From positions 186,001-250,000 of the forward strand of contig NZ_LMIR01000003.1 of assembly GCF_001429165.1 (NCBI RefSeq): a stretch of DNA of 64,000 bases. Direction: 5' to 3'. The notes below the pieces were generated by a model. That model had not been told where the DNA came from, made no database searches, and saw only the letters and a program-made list of their open reading frames with translations. How positions within the stretch are numbered: the first letter of the stretch is position 1; each line of letters begins with the position of its first letter. The stretch is from Agromyces sp. Root81 (GTDB lineage: Bacteria; Actinomycetota; Actinomycetes; Actinomycetales; Microbacteriaceae). Position numbers and translations under genes: made by a program. Shown piece by piece: positions 51,667 through 59,357 of this stretch.

Positions 51667-52595
51667 ACGAGCCGGATCGAGAACGCGGCGGACCACTCCG
51701 CTCCCGGTTCGATCCACGCGAGGCCCTCGCCGGTGCGCAGCGCGTTCGCGGGTGCCGACATGGGCTCGATCGCGAGCGCGCGCCGCGGGCCCTCGTCGGT
51801 CTCGAGCGCCTCGGCGAGGTAGATCCAGGTGAACCGGAAGGCGGGATCGGCGTGCAGTTCGACGCGCGTGCCGTCGGGCGCCTCGAGTGCGTGCACGAGC
51901 GGGCGGGGCACGCCCGTCATGGCGAACGCCGCATGACGAGGAGCGACGGGCACCGGCGTACCCGCCCGCAGGTCGGAGGCGGTCCCCGCGACGGCCCGGC
52001 GGTCGATCGGGATGTACCGCTCGTCGAGCAGCAGCTCGGTGTCGGCGTCGACCTGCACCGAGAGCTCGTCGACGGGCACCTCCCCGACGCGCAGGTACGG
52101 GTGGGAGCCGGCGGCGAACGGCGCCCTGACGCTCCCCCGGTTGAGCGCGGTGATCTCCACGTCGAGGCCGTCGGCGCGGAGCGAGTACCGCACCGTCACC
52201 TCGATCGCGAAGGGGTAACCCTGCTCTCCTCCGAGTCGCGCACGCAGCTCGACCCACGAGTTGGTCGCGGCGACGACCTCGAGTTCGCGCGCCAGGAGCA
52301 GCCCGTGGAGGGCGTGGCCGAGCTCGGGCTCGGTCGCCTCGAGGTGCTGCAGCTCCCCCTCGTGCTGCCAGGTCGCCCGGTCGACGCGGTTGGGCCAGGG
52401 CGCGAGGAGCGCACCGGCGGCTCCGGGCGGCGCTGATGCCTCGACCGTGGGTTCGACGATCGCGACGCCGTCGACGACGAGCGACCGGAGCGATCCGGCC
52501 AGCTTCGAGACGACCGCGGCGACCCGACCGTCGTCGGAGGCGAGCTCGATCGCCACCCCATCGGGTCGCCGCCGGTCCGAACCATGCACGGTCAT
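51645..52595 (-). CDS. Aldose 1-epimerase family protein
   Basis: This 316-residue protein has a GalM-like beta-sandwich with LLAPWPNRVDRATW, ELGHALHGLLL (active-site His), AGSHPYLRVG and a C-terminal acidic site RRALAIEPMSAPANAL. Enzymes of this family interconvert alpha and beta anomers of hexoses. GGAGG precedes the ATG at 52595. The neighbouring AraC and DUF5107 genes place it in a sugar-use module; the exact sugar is unknown. Confidence 0.9.
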   Translation of the reverse strand: MTVHGSDRRRPDGVAIELASDDGRVAAVVSKLAGSLRSLVVDGVAIVEPTVEASAPPGAAGALLAPWPNRVDRATWQHEGELQHLEATEPELGHALHGLLLARELEVVAATNSWVELRARLGGEQGYPFAIEVTVRYSLRADGLDVEITALNRGSVRAPFAAGSHPYLRVGEVPVDELSVQVDADTELLLDERYIPIDRRAVAGTASDLRAGTPVPVAPRHAAFAMTGVPRPLVHALEAPDGTRVELHADPAFRFTWIYLAEALETDEGPRRALAIEPMSAPANALRTGEGLAWIEPGAEWSAAFSIRLVQASRDR

Positions 52596-52771
52596 CTCCG
52601 CCTCCCTCGCCGAGTCGGGCACGAGCGTATCGAGCACCGCGCCCGCACGACATGTCGATACCGCTGGCCGGGCTGGACGATCTCGCGTTACTGTGTGCCA
52701 TCCGAGACCGCGGCCCGGTTTTCGAGGTCGTCGTCCAGCCTCGCCTACCGATTCTCGATGAGCGATAAGCT

Positions 52772-53488
52772 ATGGATGTGCCAGAATCATCCGAGATGCC
52801 AATCGACTTCGATCGAGGTCTGCTCTCCGACCGCATCTACGACCTCGTACGCGCGATGATCAAGGACTCGACGCTGAAACCGGGCGAACAGGTCGTCGAG
52901 TCCCAACTCGCCCGCCGTCTGAGCGTGAGCCAGGCACCGGTGCGCGAAGCGTTGAAGCGCCTCACCCACGACGGGCTCGTCACGCACATCCGCCATCACG
53001 GCAGCTTCGTGACGGAGTTCTCCAAGCGCGAAGCCGACGACGCGCGCATCGGGCGCATGGCCCTCGAGGGCATGGCCGCGCGGGTCGCGCACGGCCGCAT
53101 CGACGACACCACCCGCGCTCGCCTGACTGCCATCGTGGACTCGATGCACGACGCCGCCGAGCGGCACGACATCGCGGCGTTCCGCGAGACCGACTTCGAG
53201 TTCCACCGTGCCGTCATCGAGGCCAGCGGCAACGTCTACCTCCCGCGCATGTGGGACATCCTCGAGCCGAGCCTCCGTTCCATGCACGTCCTCTCCGACC
53301 CCGGGTACGACGGCGACTGGCGCGTCGTCGCCGAGACCCATCGGGGACTCATCGCCTCCCTCGACGGCGGCGATCCCGACGAGGCGTCCGACCTCTTCGT
53401 CGCCCACGCCATGGGCCTCGCGACGCACCCGGAACACCCGATCGGCCCCGCGATGAACCGGGCGATCGCCGCAGCACGCGCTGAGTGA
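52772..53488 (+). CDS. GntR-family regulator (FCD type)
   Basis: This 238-residue protein has a winged HTH (residues about 15-80: DLVRAMIKDSTLKPGEQVVE; LSVSQAPVREALKRLTHDGL) and an FCD ligand domain with metal-type His/Asp positions (DFEFHRAVIEASGN; HRGLIASLDGGDPDEA). FCD-type GntR proteins usually sense sugar acids or other carboxylates. It converges on the deoxysugar operon, ending 79 bases from it, so it is a likely regulator of that pathway. ATG 52772 lies close behind a TAAGCT sequence, so the message may be almost leaderless; ATG 52798 is an alternative. Confidence 0.9.
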   Translation: MDVPESSEMPIDFDRGLLSDRIYDLVRAMIKDSTLKPGEQVVESQLARRLSVSQAPVREALKRLTHDGLVTHIRHHGSFVTEFSKREADDARIGRMALEGMAARVAHGRIDDTTRARLTAIVDSMHDAAERHDIAAFRETDFEFHRAVIEASGNVYLPRMWDILEPSLRSMHVLSDPGYDGDWRVVAETHRGLIASLDGGDPDEASDLFVAHAMGLATHPEHPIGPAMNRAIAAARAE

Positions 53489-53517
53489 GTCGACGGCTCC
53501 TCCCGGCCACCGCAGAA

Positions 53518-53550
53518 CGAACGGGCCCCCGCCTCGCGGGGGCCCGTTCG
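53518..53550. terminator. Strong bidirectional terminator hairpin
   Basis: CGAACGGGCCCCCGC (53518-53532) pairs fully with GCGGGGGCCCGTTCG (53536-53550) around the loop CTC, a 15-bp GC-rich stem. It separates the converging GntR and beta-helix genes. Confidence 0.88.
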
Positions 53551-53566
53551 CGTCCTCGGGATGCGA

Positions 53567-56500
53567 TCAGTCGCGATACACCTGCGCGGCGCTCACATTG
53601 CCCGCGGCATCCGTCGCCCGGTACTCGACCTTCACGAGGAGTCCGGCTCCGGCGATGATCGGCTCGTCGTACGCCCGCCAGTCGCCGGCGATCGTCCGAT
53701 CGCCGAGTTGCAGGACGTACCGGTACTCGATGCCGGAGACCCCCGCGACGTCATCGGTCGCGGAGATCGCCAGACGGGTCGGACGCCGCACGAGCTCTGC
53801 CGCGACCGCCGGCGCAGCTGCGTCGATCTTGATCGCGAGCGACACCTCGTCCGACACGTTGCCGCTCGCATCCGCGGCCCTGACCAGCACCTCGTGCGTG
53901 CCGTCCGCCTCGATGGAGAGCGGGCCGGTGGCGGTCGTCCAGCCTGCACCGTCGATGTTGGCCTCGATGACCGGCGCCGGATCGAGGTCGTCGGTCGCGG
54001 CGACGTTCACGGTCACGGGGCCGGTGTACCAGCCGTTCGCGCCGTTCGGCTCGGCGGGATCGGCCGCCACGGTCACCGCGGGCGCCTGCTCGTCGACCGT
54101 GATGCTCACGTCGTCGAAGTACACCGCCCCGGTGCGGTTGTCGGCCCACCAGTCGCCCAGCTGAATCCGGTCGAACGCAGGGCTCGAGGCATCCGTCGCC
54201 ACCGTCGTGCCGTCGATCTTCAGCTCGAGGGCGTCGTCGGCGGCGTACACCCACTCGAACCGGTGCCAGCCGGTCGAACGCGGCACCGGCGTCGCGACGA
54301 AGTTCGCACCGGTTCGGTACACGTAGTTCGTCGTCGAGACCGCGGTCGCGACGCCGAGCGCACGGAACCCGTTGTCGCCGGCCGCGGCGTTCGCAGCGAC
54401 CTGCATCGAGGTGTCGGCGGCATCGTCCCAGAACCACGCGGCGACCGTGCCGGCCGACTTCGGCTCGGTGTGGTGCGTCAGGATCTCGCGATCCGCGACC
54501 ACCGCGTGACTGGCGGTGCCGCTGTGCACCTGCGCGGTGCTCGGATGCCCGGTGCCCGACCAGCCGGTGAGCCCGATGTCGAGCGGCTCCTGGGTGGACT
54601 TCCGCATCCGCTCGAACGGCAGCGCTTCGAAGCCGGGCACCTGTGCGAAGACGGGCGAGTCGGGCGAGAGCGTGAGGTCGCCGTCGGCCTGGTTGACGAA
54701 GCGGAGGTCATCGGTCGTGACCCAGTTGTCGGCGACCGTACCGTTCGACGCCGCCTCCCCGGCGATGTTCAGCTCAGCGCTGTCCTTGAACACGTTGCGC
54801 TGCACCGAGTTGTCCTTGGGGATGCACGGTTCGTCGCCGAGGAGGCCGACGAGCCAGGGATAGCGACTCGCCCAGGGCTCCTGCTGGTACGGCATCTTCT
54901 CGAGCGACTTCTGCATCCCGCCGCCGGGTGCGCAGTGGTACGACGCCCAGCCGGTGCCGCGTGAGTCGAGCTGCAGCCCGTGCACGCTGTTGACGACGAG
55001 GTTGTTCTCGATGATGTTCGAGCGGCCGCCGCCGATGAGGAAGGCGCGGGGCACGTTCACGAGCACGTTGCCGACGACCGTGATGCCCGACGTGAGGTCG
55101 TCGAGGTAGATGCCGTCCTGGTCGTTGCCCGGTGCACCGGCACCGCCGATGTCGTGGAGGTAGTTGTACCGGATCACCGTGCCGGTCCAGCTCCAGTCGC
55201 GCACGGAGTAGATCGCGCCGGAGTCGGCCGAGTCCTGCACCACGTCGTGGACCTCGTTGTACTCGATCATGTGATCGTTGCCCTCGAAGGCGATCGCCTG
55301 ATGCGGTGCGTTGAAGATGTGGTTGTCGGCCGCGGTGTTGCCCACGCCGCTCAGCATGACGCCCGGGTTGTAGGTGAGCGCGAGCCGGCTGAAGTCGTGG
55401 ATGGTGCTCTCGGTGACCGCGTTGTCGGCGCGGGTCAGCGTGGGCCGGTCGCCGCCGCCGACGAAGACGCCGCCGTGTCCGGTGCGGGCGATCTCGGTGC
55501 GGTGGACGACGTTGTCGACGCCCGCCTCGATGCGGGCGCCCCACCCGCCGAGGTTCGCGATCACGGAGTCGACGATCCGGTTGTGGTCACCGGAGGCGAT
55601 GCGGATGCCGTCGCCCCGGGTGTGCTCGAAGCGGATGCCGCTGAAGGTGACGTGCGACGCGCCGTCGATCTGGACGATCGGATCGGTGAGCAGCGAGAGC
55701 GCGACCGTGGTGCCCGCGATCGGTGCCGGCGGGAGGAAGTAGAGCACGTTCTCGGCACGGTCGAGGTAGTACTCGCCGGGCACGTCGAGCTCTTCGGGGA
55801 TGTTGTAGTAGTAGTACCGCTGGTTGGCCCGCACGCTGTAATGGGACGCGTTCTTGGTGGTGATCTGGTTGGTGGCCGCATCGACCGACTCGATCTCGAC
55901 GTTGCCGTCCGCCCAATCCCAGTACCAGTACCCGTACATCCAGGCGCCTTCGGTGCTCGCCCAGCTCTCGGGGCGCTCGTCGGCATAGCCGAACGTCGCG
56001 CCCTCGTCGTAGATCGGGGGCAGCGGGCGGCTCGTGGCACTGCCGCCGAGCACCTGCCGAGGGTTCCCGCCCGGGTCGCTCACCGTGCCGACCTTGACGT
56101 AGGCTCCGTCGTTCGGGAAGCGGGCGATCGTCATCGGCTCGCCGTCGAAGAAGATCTCCGCCGGCTCCGCGCCGGGCGGCAGGCCCATGCCGGTCTGCAG
56201 GATGTCGCCGAGGTCGTCGATGCCCGCGGCGCCGAGGTCGAACTGCATCACCGAGGAGCGGACGCTCTCGTCGAGACGAGCCCCCGCGCCGTCGGTGCCG
56301 GCCGGCACGAAGTCGTCGCCGTTCAGCACTCGGCCTCCGTGCAGGGCCACGTCTTCGCCCGGGTAGGCGCGATAGACGATCGGCGAGCCCTCCTCGCCGG
56401 AATCGTCGGCGCCCAGCTCGAACGAGGCGCTGCGTTCGTAGTCCCCCTCACGGAGGGTGACGGTGATGCCGCCATCGGGCAGCCCGCTTCCGGCCTTCGT

Positions 56501-56722
56501 CTCGCGGATGACCGCCTGGGCCTTCTCGAGCGTCGCGTACGGCGAGGCTTCGGTCCCCGCCCCGTCATCGGAGCCGGTCGGCGACACGAATATCTCGAGC
56601 GCGGATGGCGTCGTGGCCTCGGCTGCCGAGGCAGCGGAGAGCGGGGTGAGCAGGGCCGCGGTCACTGCGGCTGCGAGCCCGATCGGAAGTGTTCTTCGGA
56701 ATCCTCGAGATCCGGGGATCAT
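53567..56722 (-). CDS. Secreted right-handed parallel beta-helix protein
   Basis: This 1051-residue protein has a signal peptide (LPIGLAAAVTAALLTPLSAA, Ala-x-Ala site near 33-36). It starts with VSPTGSDDGAGTEASPYATL, the usual opening of pectate-lyase-like beta-helix enzymes. Repeated N-rich turns fill about 330-620 (HNRIVDSVIANLGGWGARIE; GNDQDGIYLDDLTSGITVVG). A concanavalin-like sandwich follows at about 680-850, then Ig-like repeats (TDDLDPAPVIEANIDG; ATDAAGNVSAAQVYRD). There is no cell-wall sorting signal, so it should be released. It probably acts on a polysaccharide as a lyase or hydrolase; the bond cleaved cannot be told from sequence. It is the last gene of the deoxysugar block but has its own upstream repeats. 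Confidence 0.88.
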   Translation of the reverse strand: MIPGSRGFRRTLPIGLAAAVTAALLTPLSAASAAEATTPSALEIFVSPTGSDDGAGTEASPYATLEKAQAVIRETKAGSGLPDGGITVTLREGDYERSASFELGADDSGEEGSPIVYRAYPGEDVALHGGRVLNGDDFVPAGTDGAGARLDESVRSSVMQFDLGAAGIDDLGDILQTGMGLPPGAEPAEIFFDGEPMTIARFPNDGAYVKVGTVSDPGGNPRQVLGGSATSRPLPPIYDEGATFGYADERPESWASTEGAWMYGYWYWDWADGNVEIESVDAATNQITTKNASHYSVRANQRYYYYNIPEELDVPGEYYLDRAENVLYFLPPAPIAGTTVALSLLTDPIVQIDGASHVTFSGIRFEHTRGDGIRIASGDHNRIVDSVIANLGGWGARIEAGVDNVVHRTEIARTGHGGVFVGGGDRPTLTRADNAVTESTIHDFSRLALTYNPGVMLSGVGNTAADNHIFNAPHQAIAFEGNDHMIEYNEVHDVVQDSADSGAIYSVRDWSWTGTVIRYNYLHDIGGAGAPGNDQDGIYLDDLTSGITVVGNVLVNVPRAFLIGGGRSNIIENNLVVNSVHGLQLDSRGTGWASYHCAPGGGMQKSLEKMPYQQEPWASRYPWLVGLLGDEPCIPKDNSVQRNVFKDSAELNIAGEAASNGTVADNWVTTDDLRFVNQADGDLTLSPDSPVFAQVPGFEALPFERMRKSTQEPLDIGLTGWSGTGHPSTAQVHSGTASHAVVADREILTHHTEPKSAGTVAAWFWDDAADTSMQVAANAAAGDNGFRALGVATAVSTTNYVYRTGANFVATPVPRSTGWHRFEWVYAADDALELKIDGTTVATDASSPAFDRIQLGDWWADNRTGAVYFDDVSITVDEQAPAVTVAADPAEPNGANGWYTGPVTVNVAATDDLDPAPVIEANIDGAGWTTATGPLSIEADGTHEVLVRAADASGNVSDEVSLAIKIDAAAPAVAAELVRRPTRLAISATDDVAGVSGIEYRYVLQLGDRTIAGDWRAYDEPIIAGAGLLVKVEYRATDAAGNVSAAQVYRD

Positions 56723-56764
56723 GCGTGATCCTTTCGACGTCGTCGGCGAAGTGGTGCTGACCAG

Positions 56765-56805
56765 CGATACTGATCGAGAATAGATTAGCGGTTATCGATA
56801 CTGAT
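56765..56805 (-). promoter_or_regulatory. Paired ATCAGTATCG repeats before the beta-helix gene
   Basis: Read on the minus strand, ATCAGTATCG occurs at 56805-56796 and at 56774-56765, 31 bases apart (about three helical turns). AT-rich DNA containing CTAATCTATTCT lies between. It spans the end of the lactonase gene and the 69-base gap before the beta-helix gene, and could be a separate promoter with paired activator or repressor sites. Confidence 0.55.
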
Positions 56806-57667
56806 GCAACGAGTACGTCGCGCGCGCCGTGCTCGACCAGACCGCCTCGGCGTCACGCGCCGTCATCGACCCGAGCGCTGCATGCGTCCGTTCGAGCACG
56901 GCCACGTACGGTCCGATGCGCGACGACATCGGCCAGTCGCTGCCGAACATGATGCGCTCGGGCCCGAGCGCCTGCAGTGCGGACTGCACCACGGATCGGG
57001 CGCGTTCCGCGCCGGCGACGACGTCGTCACCGGCCGCGAAGAGTCCCGAGACCTTCGCGACGACGTTGGCTCGGGCGCTGAGCGTCCGAAGGGCCGAACG
57101 CCACGCCGAGTCCGGGTCGGATGTCCCGATGCCGAGATGGTCGAGCACGAAGACGAGGCCCGGATGACGCGCGGCGAGCCCGTCGACCGCAGCCACCTGA
57201 TCGGGGCGGCAGAGCACCTCCACGACGAGACCCCGCTGTTCGGCCGCCCCGAGCAGCGCCGGCAGGCCCTCGAGAGCGGTCCACTCGGCACCGCGCCGGT
57301 GCACGGGAAGCCGCACCCCGCGCGGAAGGACGCCGCGCTCGTCGACCGCGGACTGCACCCTGCCGAGCCACGCATCGCGCTCAGCGGCGAACTGCACGAC
57401 CGCCGCCGCCTCGAGCCGATGCGCGTCGGCGCCGCTCAATACGTCGAAGAGCCAGCGCGCCTCGACCGCGGTGTCGCCGGCCTGCACGACGACGGCCGCA
57501 CCGACCGGTGCCTCACCGACGGCGGCGAGGTAGTCGCTCACCGTGTAGCGCTCGGAGAGCTCCGGCACGCTCGCCAGCCACGGCAGTTCGAACGCCGCCG
57601 TGTCCCAGAGGTGCAGGTGGGCGTCGACGATCGCAGGCGACGCGCCGGCGGGCGGGTCGTCGTTCAC
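56792..57667 (-). CDS. COG3618-type amidohydrolase, probable sugar lactonase
   Basis: This 291-residue amidohydrolase_2 protein has the metal motif IVDAHLHLWDT near the N-terminus, a central VFVLDHLGIG and the C-terminal RIMFGSDWPMSSR. Family members with known roles hydrolyse L-fucono- or L-rhamnono-1,4-lactone and related lactones. The GTG start overlaps the stop of the aldo/keto reductase (GTGA), which would make the lactone. Together they form the first two steps of oxidative 6-deoxysugar breakdown. Confidence 0.85.
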   Translation of the reverse strand: MNDDPPAGASPAIVDAHLHLWDTAAFELPWLASVPELSERYTVSDYLAAVGEAPVGAAVVVQAGDTAVEARWLFDVLSGADAHRLEAAAVVQFAAERDAWLGRVQSAVDERGVLPRGVRLPVHRRGAEWTALEGLPALLGAAEQRGLVVEVLCRPDQVAAVDGLAARHPGLVFVLDHLGIGTSDPDSAWRSALRTLSARANVVAKVSGLFAAGDDVVAGAERARSVVQSALQALGPERIMFGSDWPMSSRIGPYVAVLERTHAALGSMTARDAEAVWSSTARATYSLHQYR

Positions 57668-58572
57668 TCGATCTCCGACCACAGCTCGTCGGGAACCGTG
57701 GTCTCCATGTCCGCGACGAACGACCGCACCTCGGCGGCCGTGCGCGCGCCGACGACGACACCGCTGACGGCGGCATGACGGAGCGGGAACTGCACGGCGG
57801 CGGCCGACAGCGGCACCCCGTGGGCCGCGCACCGCGACTGCAGCTCACGCGCTCGGCGCAGGACCTCGGGCGGAGCCGGCCGATAGTCGTAGGGTGCGCC
57901 GTCGACCGGATCGGCCAGGATCCCGGTGTTGAAGACGCCGGCTGCGATCACGGCCACCTCGTGCTCGATGGTGACCGGGAACAGCTCGTGTGCTGCGGAG
58001 GGGTCGAGCAGCGTGTACCGGCCCGCCTCCATCACGACGTCGATCCCCGCCTCGGCAGCGAACCGCGCAAGCGGGGCCGACACGTTCATGCCGACGCCGA
58101 TCGCACGGACGACGCCTTCGGCGCGGAGCGCGGCCATGGCGGGCAACGCCCCGGCGAGCGCCGCATCGACGTCCTCGGGGTCGTGCAGGTACAGCACGTC
58201 GACCCGGTCGAGGCCGGTTCTGGCGAGCGTCTGATCGAGGCTGCGGAGCACCGCGTCGGCGCTCAGGTCGGACACCGTCCTGACCCCGACGTCGCCTCGG
58301 GCGACATCTCGCCCGTCTTCGTCGACGACCCGGCGGCCGACCTTGGTCGCCACGCTGTACTCGGCGCGCGGCACACCCCGCAGGGCCCGGCCGAGCCGCG
58401 CCTCGCTGAGTCCAGCGCCGTAGTGCGGCGCCGTGTCGAAGAAGCGGATGCCCGAATCGAGCGCCGCCTGTACCGTCGCCTGGGCGTCGGCCTCGGTCAC
58501 GCTCGAGAACAGGTCTCCGATGGGCGCGCAACCGAGGCCGACACCGTCGAGCGGCCAGCCCGAGGAGCTCAC
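57664..58572 (-). CDS. Aldo/keto reductase, L-fucose dehydrogenase-like
   Basis: This 302-residue aldo/keto reductase has LGCAPIGDLFSSVTEADAQA, the catalytic FFDTAPHYGAGLSEARLG block with Asp and Tyr, the DVLYLHDPEDVD strand and a late GVVVGARTAAEV NADP-binding motif. The sequence type is that of L-fucose or aldose 1-dehydrogenases, which oxidise the sugar C1 to a lactone with NAD(P)+. GTG 58572 is chosen because it overlaps the RraA stop (GTGA). ATG 58599 would start inside the previous gene. Confidence 0.82.
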   Translation of the reverse strand: MSSSGWPLDGVGLGCAPIGDLFSSVTEADAQATVQAALDSGIRFFDTAPHYGAGLSEARLGRALRGVPRAEYSVATKVGRRVVDEDGRDVARGDVGVRTVSDLSADAVLRSLDQTLARTGLDRVDVLYLHDPEDVDAALAGALPAMAALRAEGVVRAIGVGMNVSAPLARFAAEAGIDVVMEAGRYTLLDPSAAHELFPVTIEHEVAVIAAGVFNTGILADPVDGAPYDYRPAPPEVLRRARELQSRCAAHGVPLSAAAVQFPLRHAAVSGVVVGARTAAEVRSFVADMETTVPDELWSEIE

Positions 58573-59357
58573 CGCCGCGATGCCGCGGCGGCGCGCCATG
58601 CCTCGTACTCCGCGCGGGTGCCCTCGTTCAGCGGGTAGTAGTCGCTGAGGCGCGCGCCTTCGTCGAGCCGCTGGCGGCTGAACACCTCCCACTCCTGGTG
58701 GTCGCTGGCCGATTCGCGCACCTCGCCGGCGAGCGCCTGCGGCACCACGACGGGGCCGTCGTCGTCGGCGACGACGAAGTCGCCGGGCATGCAGAGCACG
58801 CCGCCCACGGCGACCGGCACGTCGTACGCCCAGGGGAACAGCTCGCTCTGCGAGGCGTAGTGCGGGGTGGCACCGGTCGACCAGACGGGGATGCCGAGCT
58901 CACGGATCCTGCCCGCGTCCCTGATCCGGCCGTCGACCACGATGCCGGCGCCCCCCTTGCGCTTGAAGTACCGGGCGAGGATGTCGCCGATGCATCCGGA
59001 GAATGCGCTGCCGTACGCCTGGATCACGAGCACATCACCGGGCTGCACGGTCTCCATGACCGCCCAGAGTGCGGTGTGGCGTTCGACGTACTCCTGGGCC
59101 AGACCCGACGCGAGGTCTTCACGCTGCGGCATGAACTGCAGGGTGAGCGCGGAGCCGACGACCTTCTGGCCGGGTACGAGCGGCCGGGGGCCTTCGACGA
59201 AGGACCGGCGGATGCCGAGACCGTGGAGCTTCGAGCAGGCGGTCGCCGAACCGACGACCTGCATGGCCTCGAGCTCGGCCGCGTCGGGCCGCTGCCACTC
59301 GCCGCCGCGGATCGGCAGCTCGATGCGTGGCGCCGTCGACGTGGTCGTTTCAGACAT
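58569..59357 (-). CDS. RraA-family protein, possible 2-keto-3-deoxy acid aldolase
   Basis: This 262-residue protein has the RraA/HMG-aldolase core: VQPGDVLVIQAYGSAFSGC, IGDILARYFKRKGGAGIVVD and GRIRDAGRIRELGIPVW, i.e. the Asp-x20-Arg-Asp site that binds a divalent metal and a pyruvate moiety. Family members are either RNase E regulators, which is unlikely here, or aldolases acting on pyruvate-containing acids. Its place between the unknown 647-residue protein and the sugar dehydrogenase makes a role in cleaving a keto-deoxy sugar acid plausible. Confidence 0.8.
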   Translation of the reverse strand: MSETTTSTAPRIELPIRGGEWQRPDAAELEAMQVVGSATACSKLHGLGIRRSFVEGPRPLVPGQKVVGSALTLQFMPQREDLASGLAQEYVERHTALWAVMETVQPGDVLVIQAYGSAFSGCIGDILARYFKRKGGAGIVVDGRIRDAGRIRELGIPVWSTGATPHYASQSELFPWAYDVPVAVGGVLCMPGDFVVADDDGPVVVPQALAGEVRESASDHQEWEVFSRQRLDEGARLSDYYPLNEGTRAEYEAWRAAAASRR

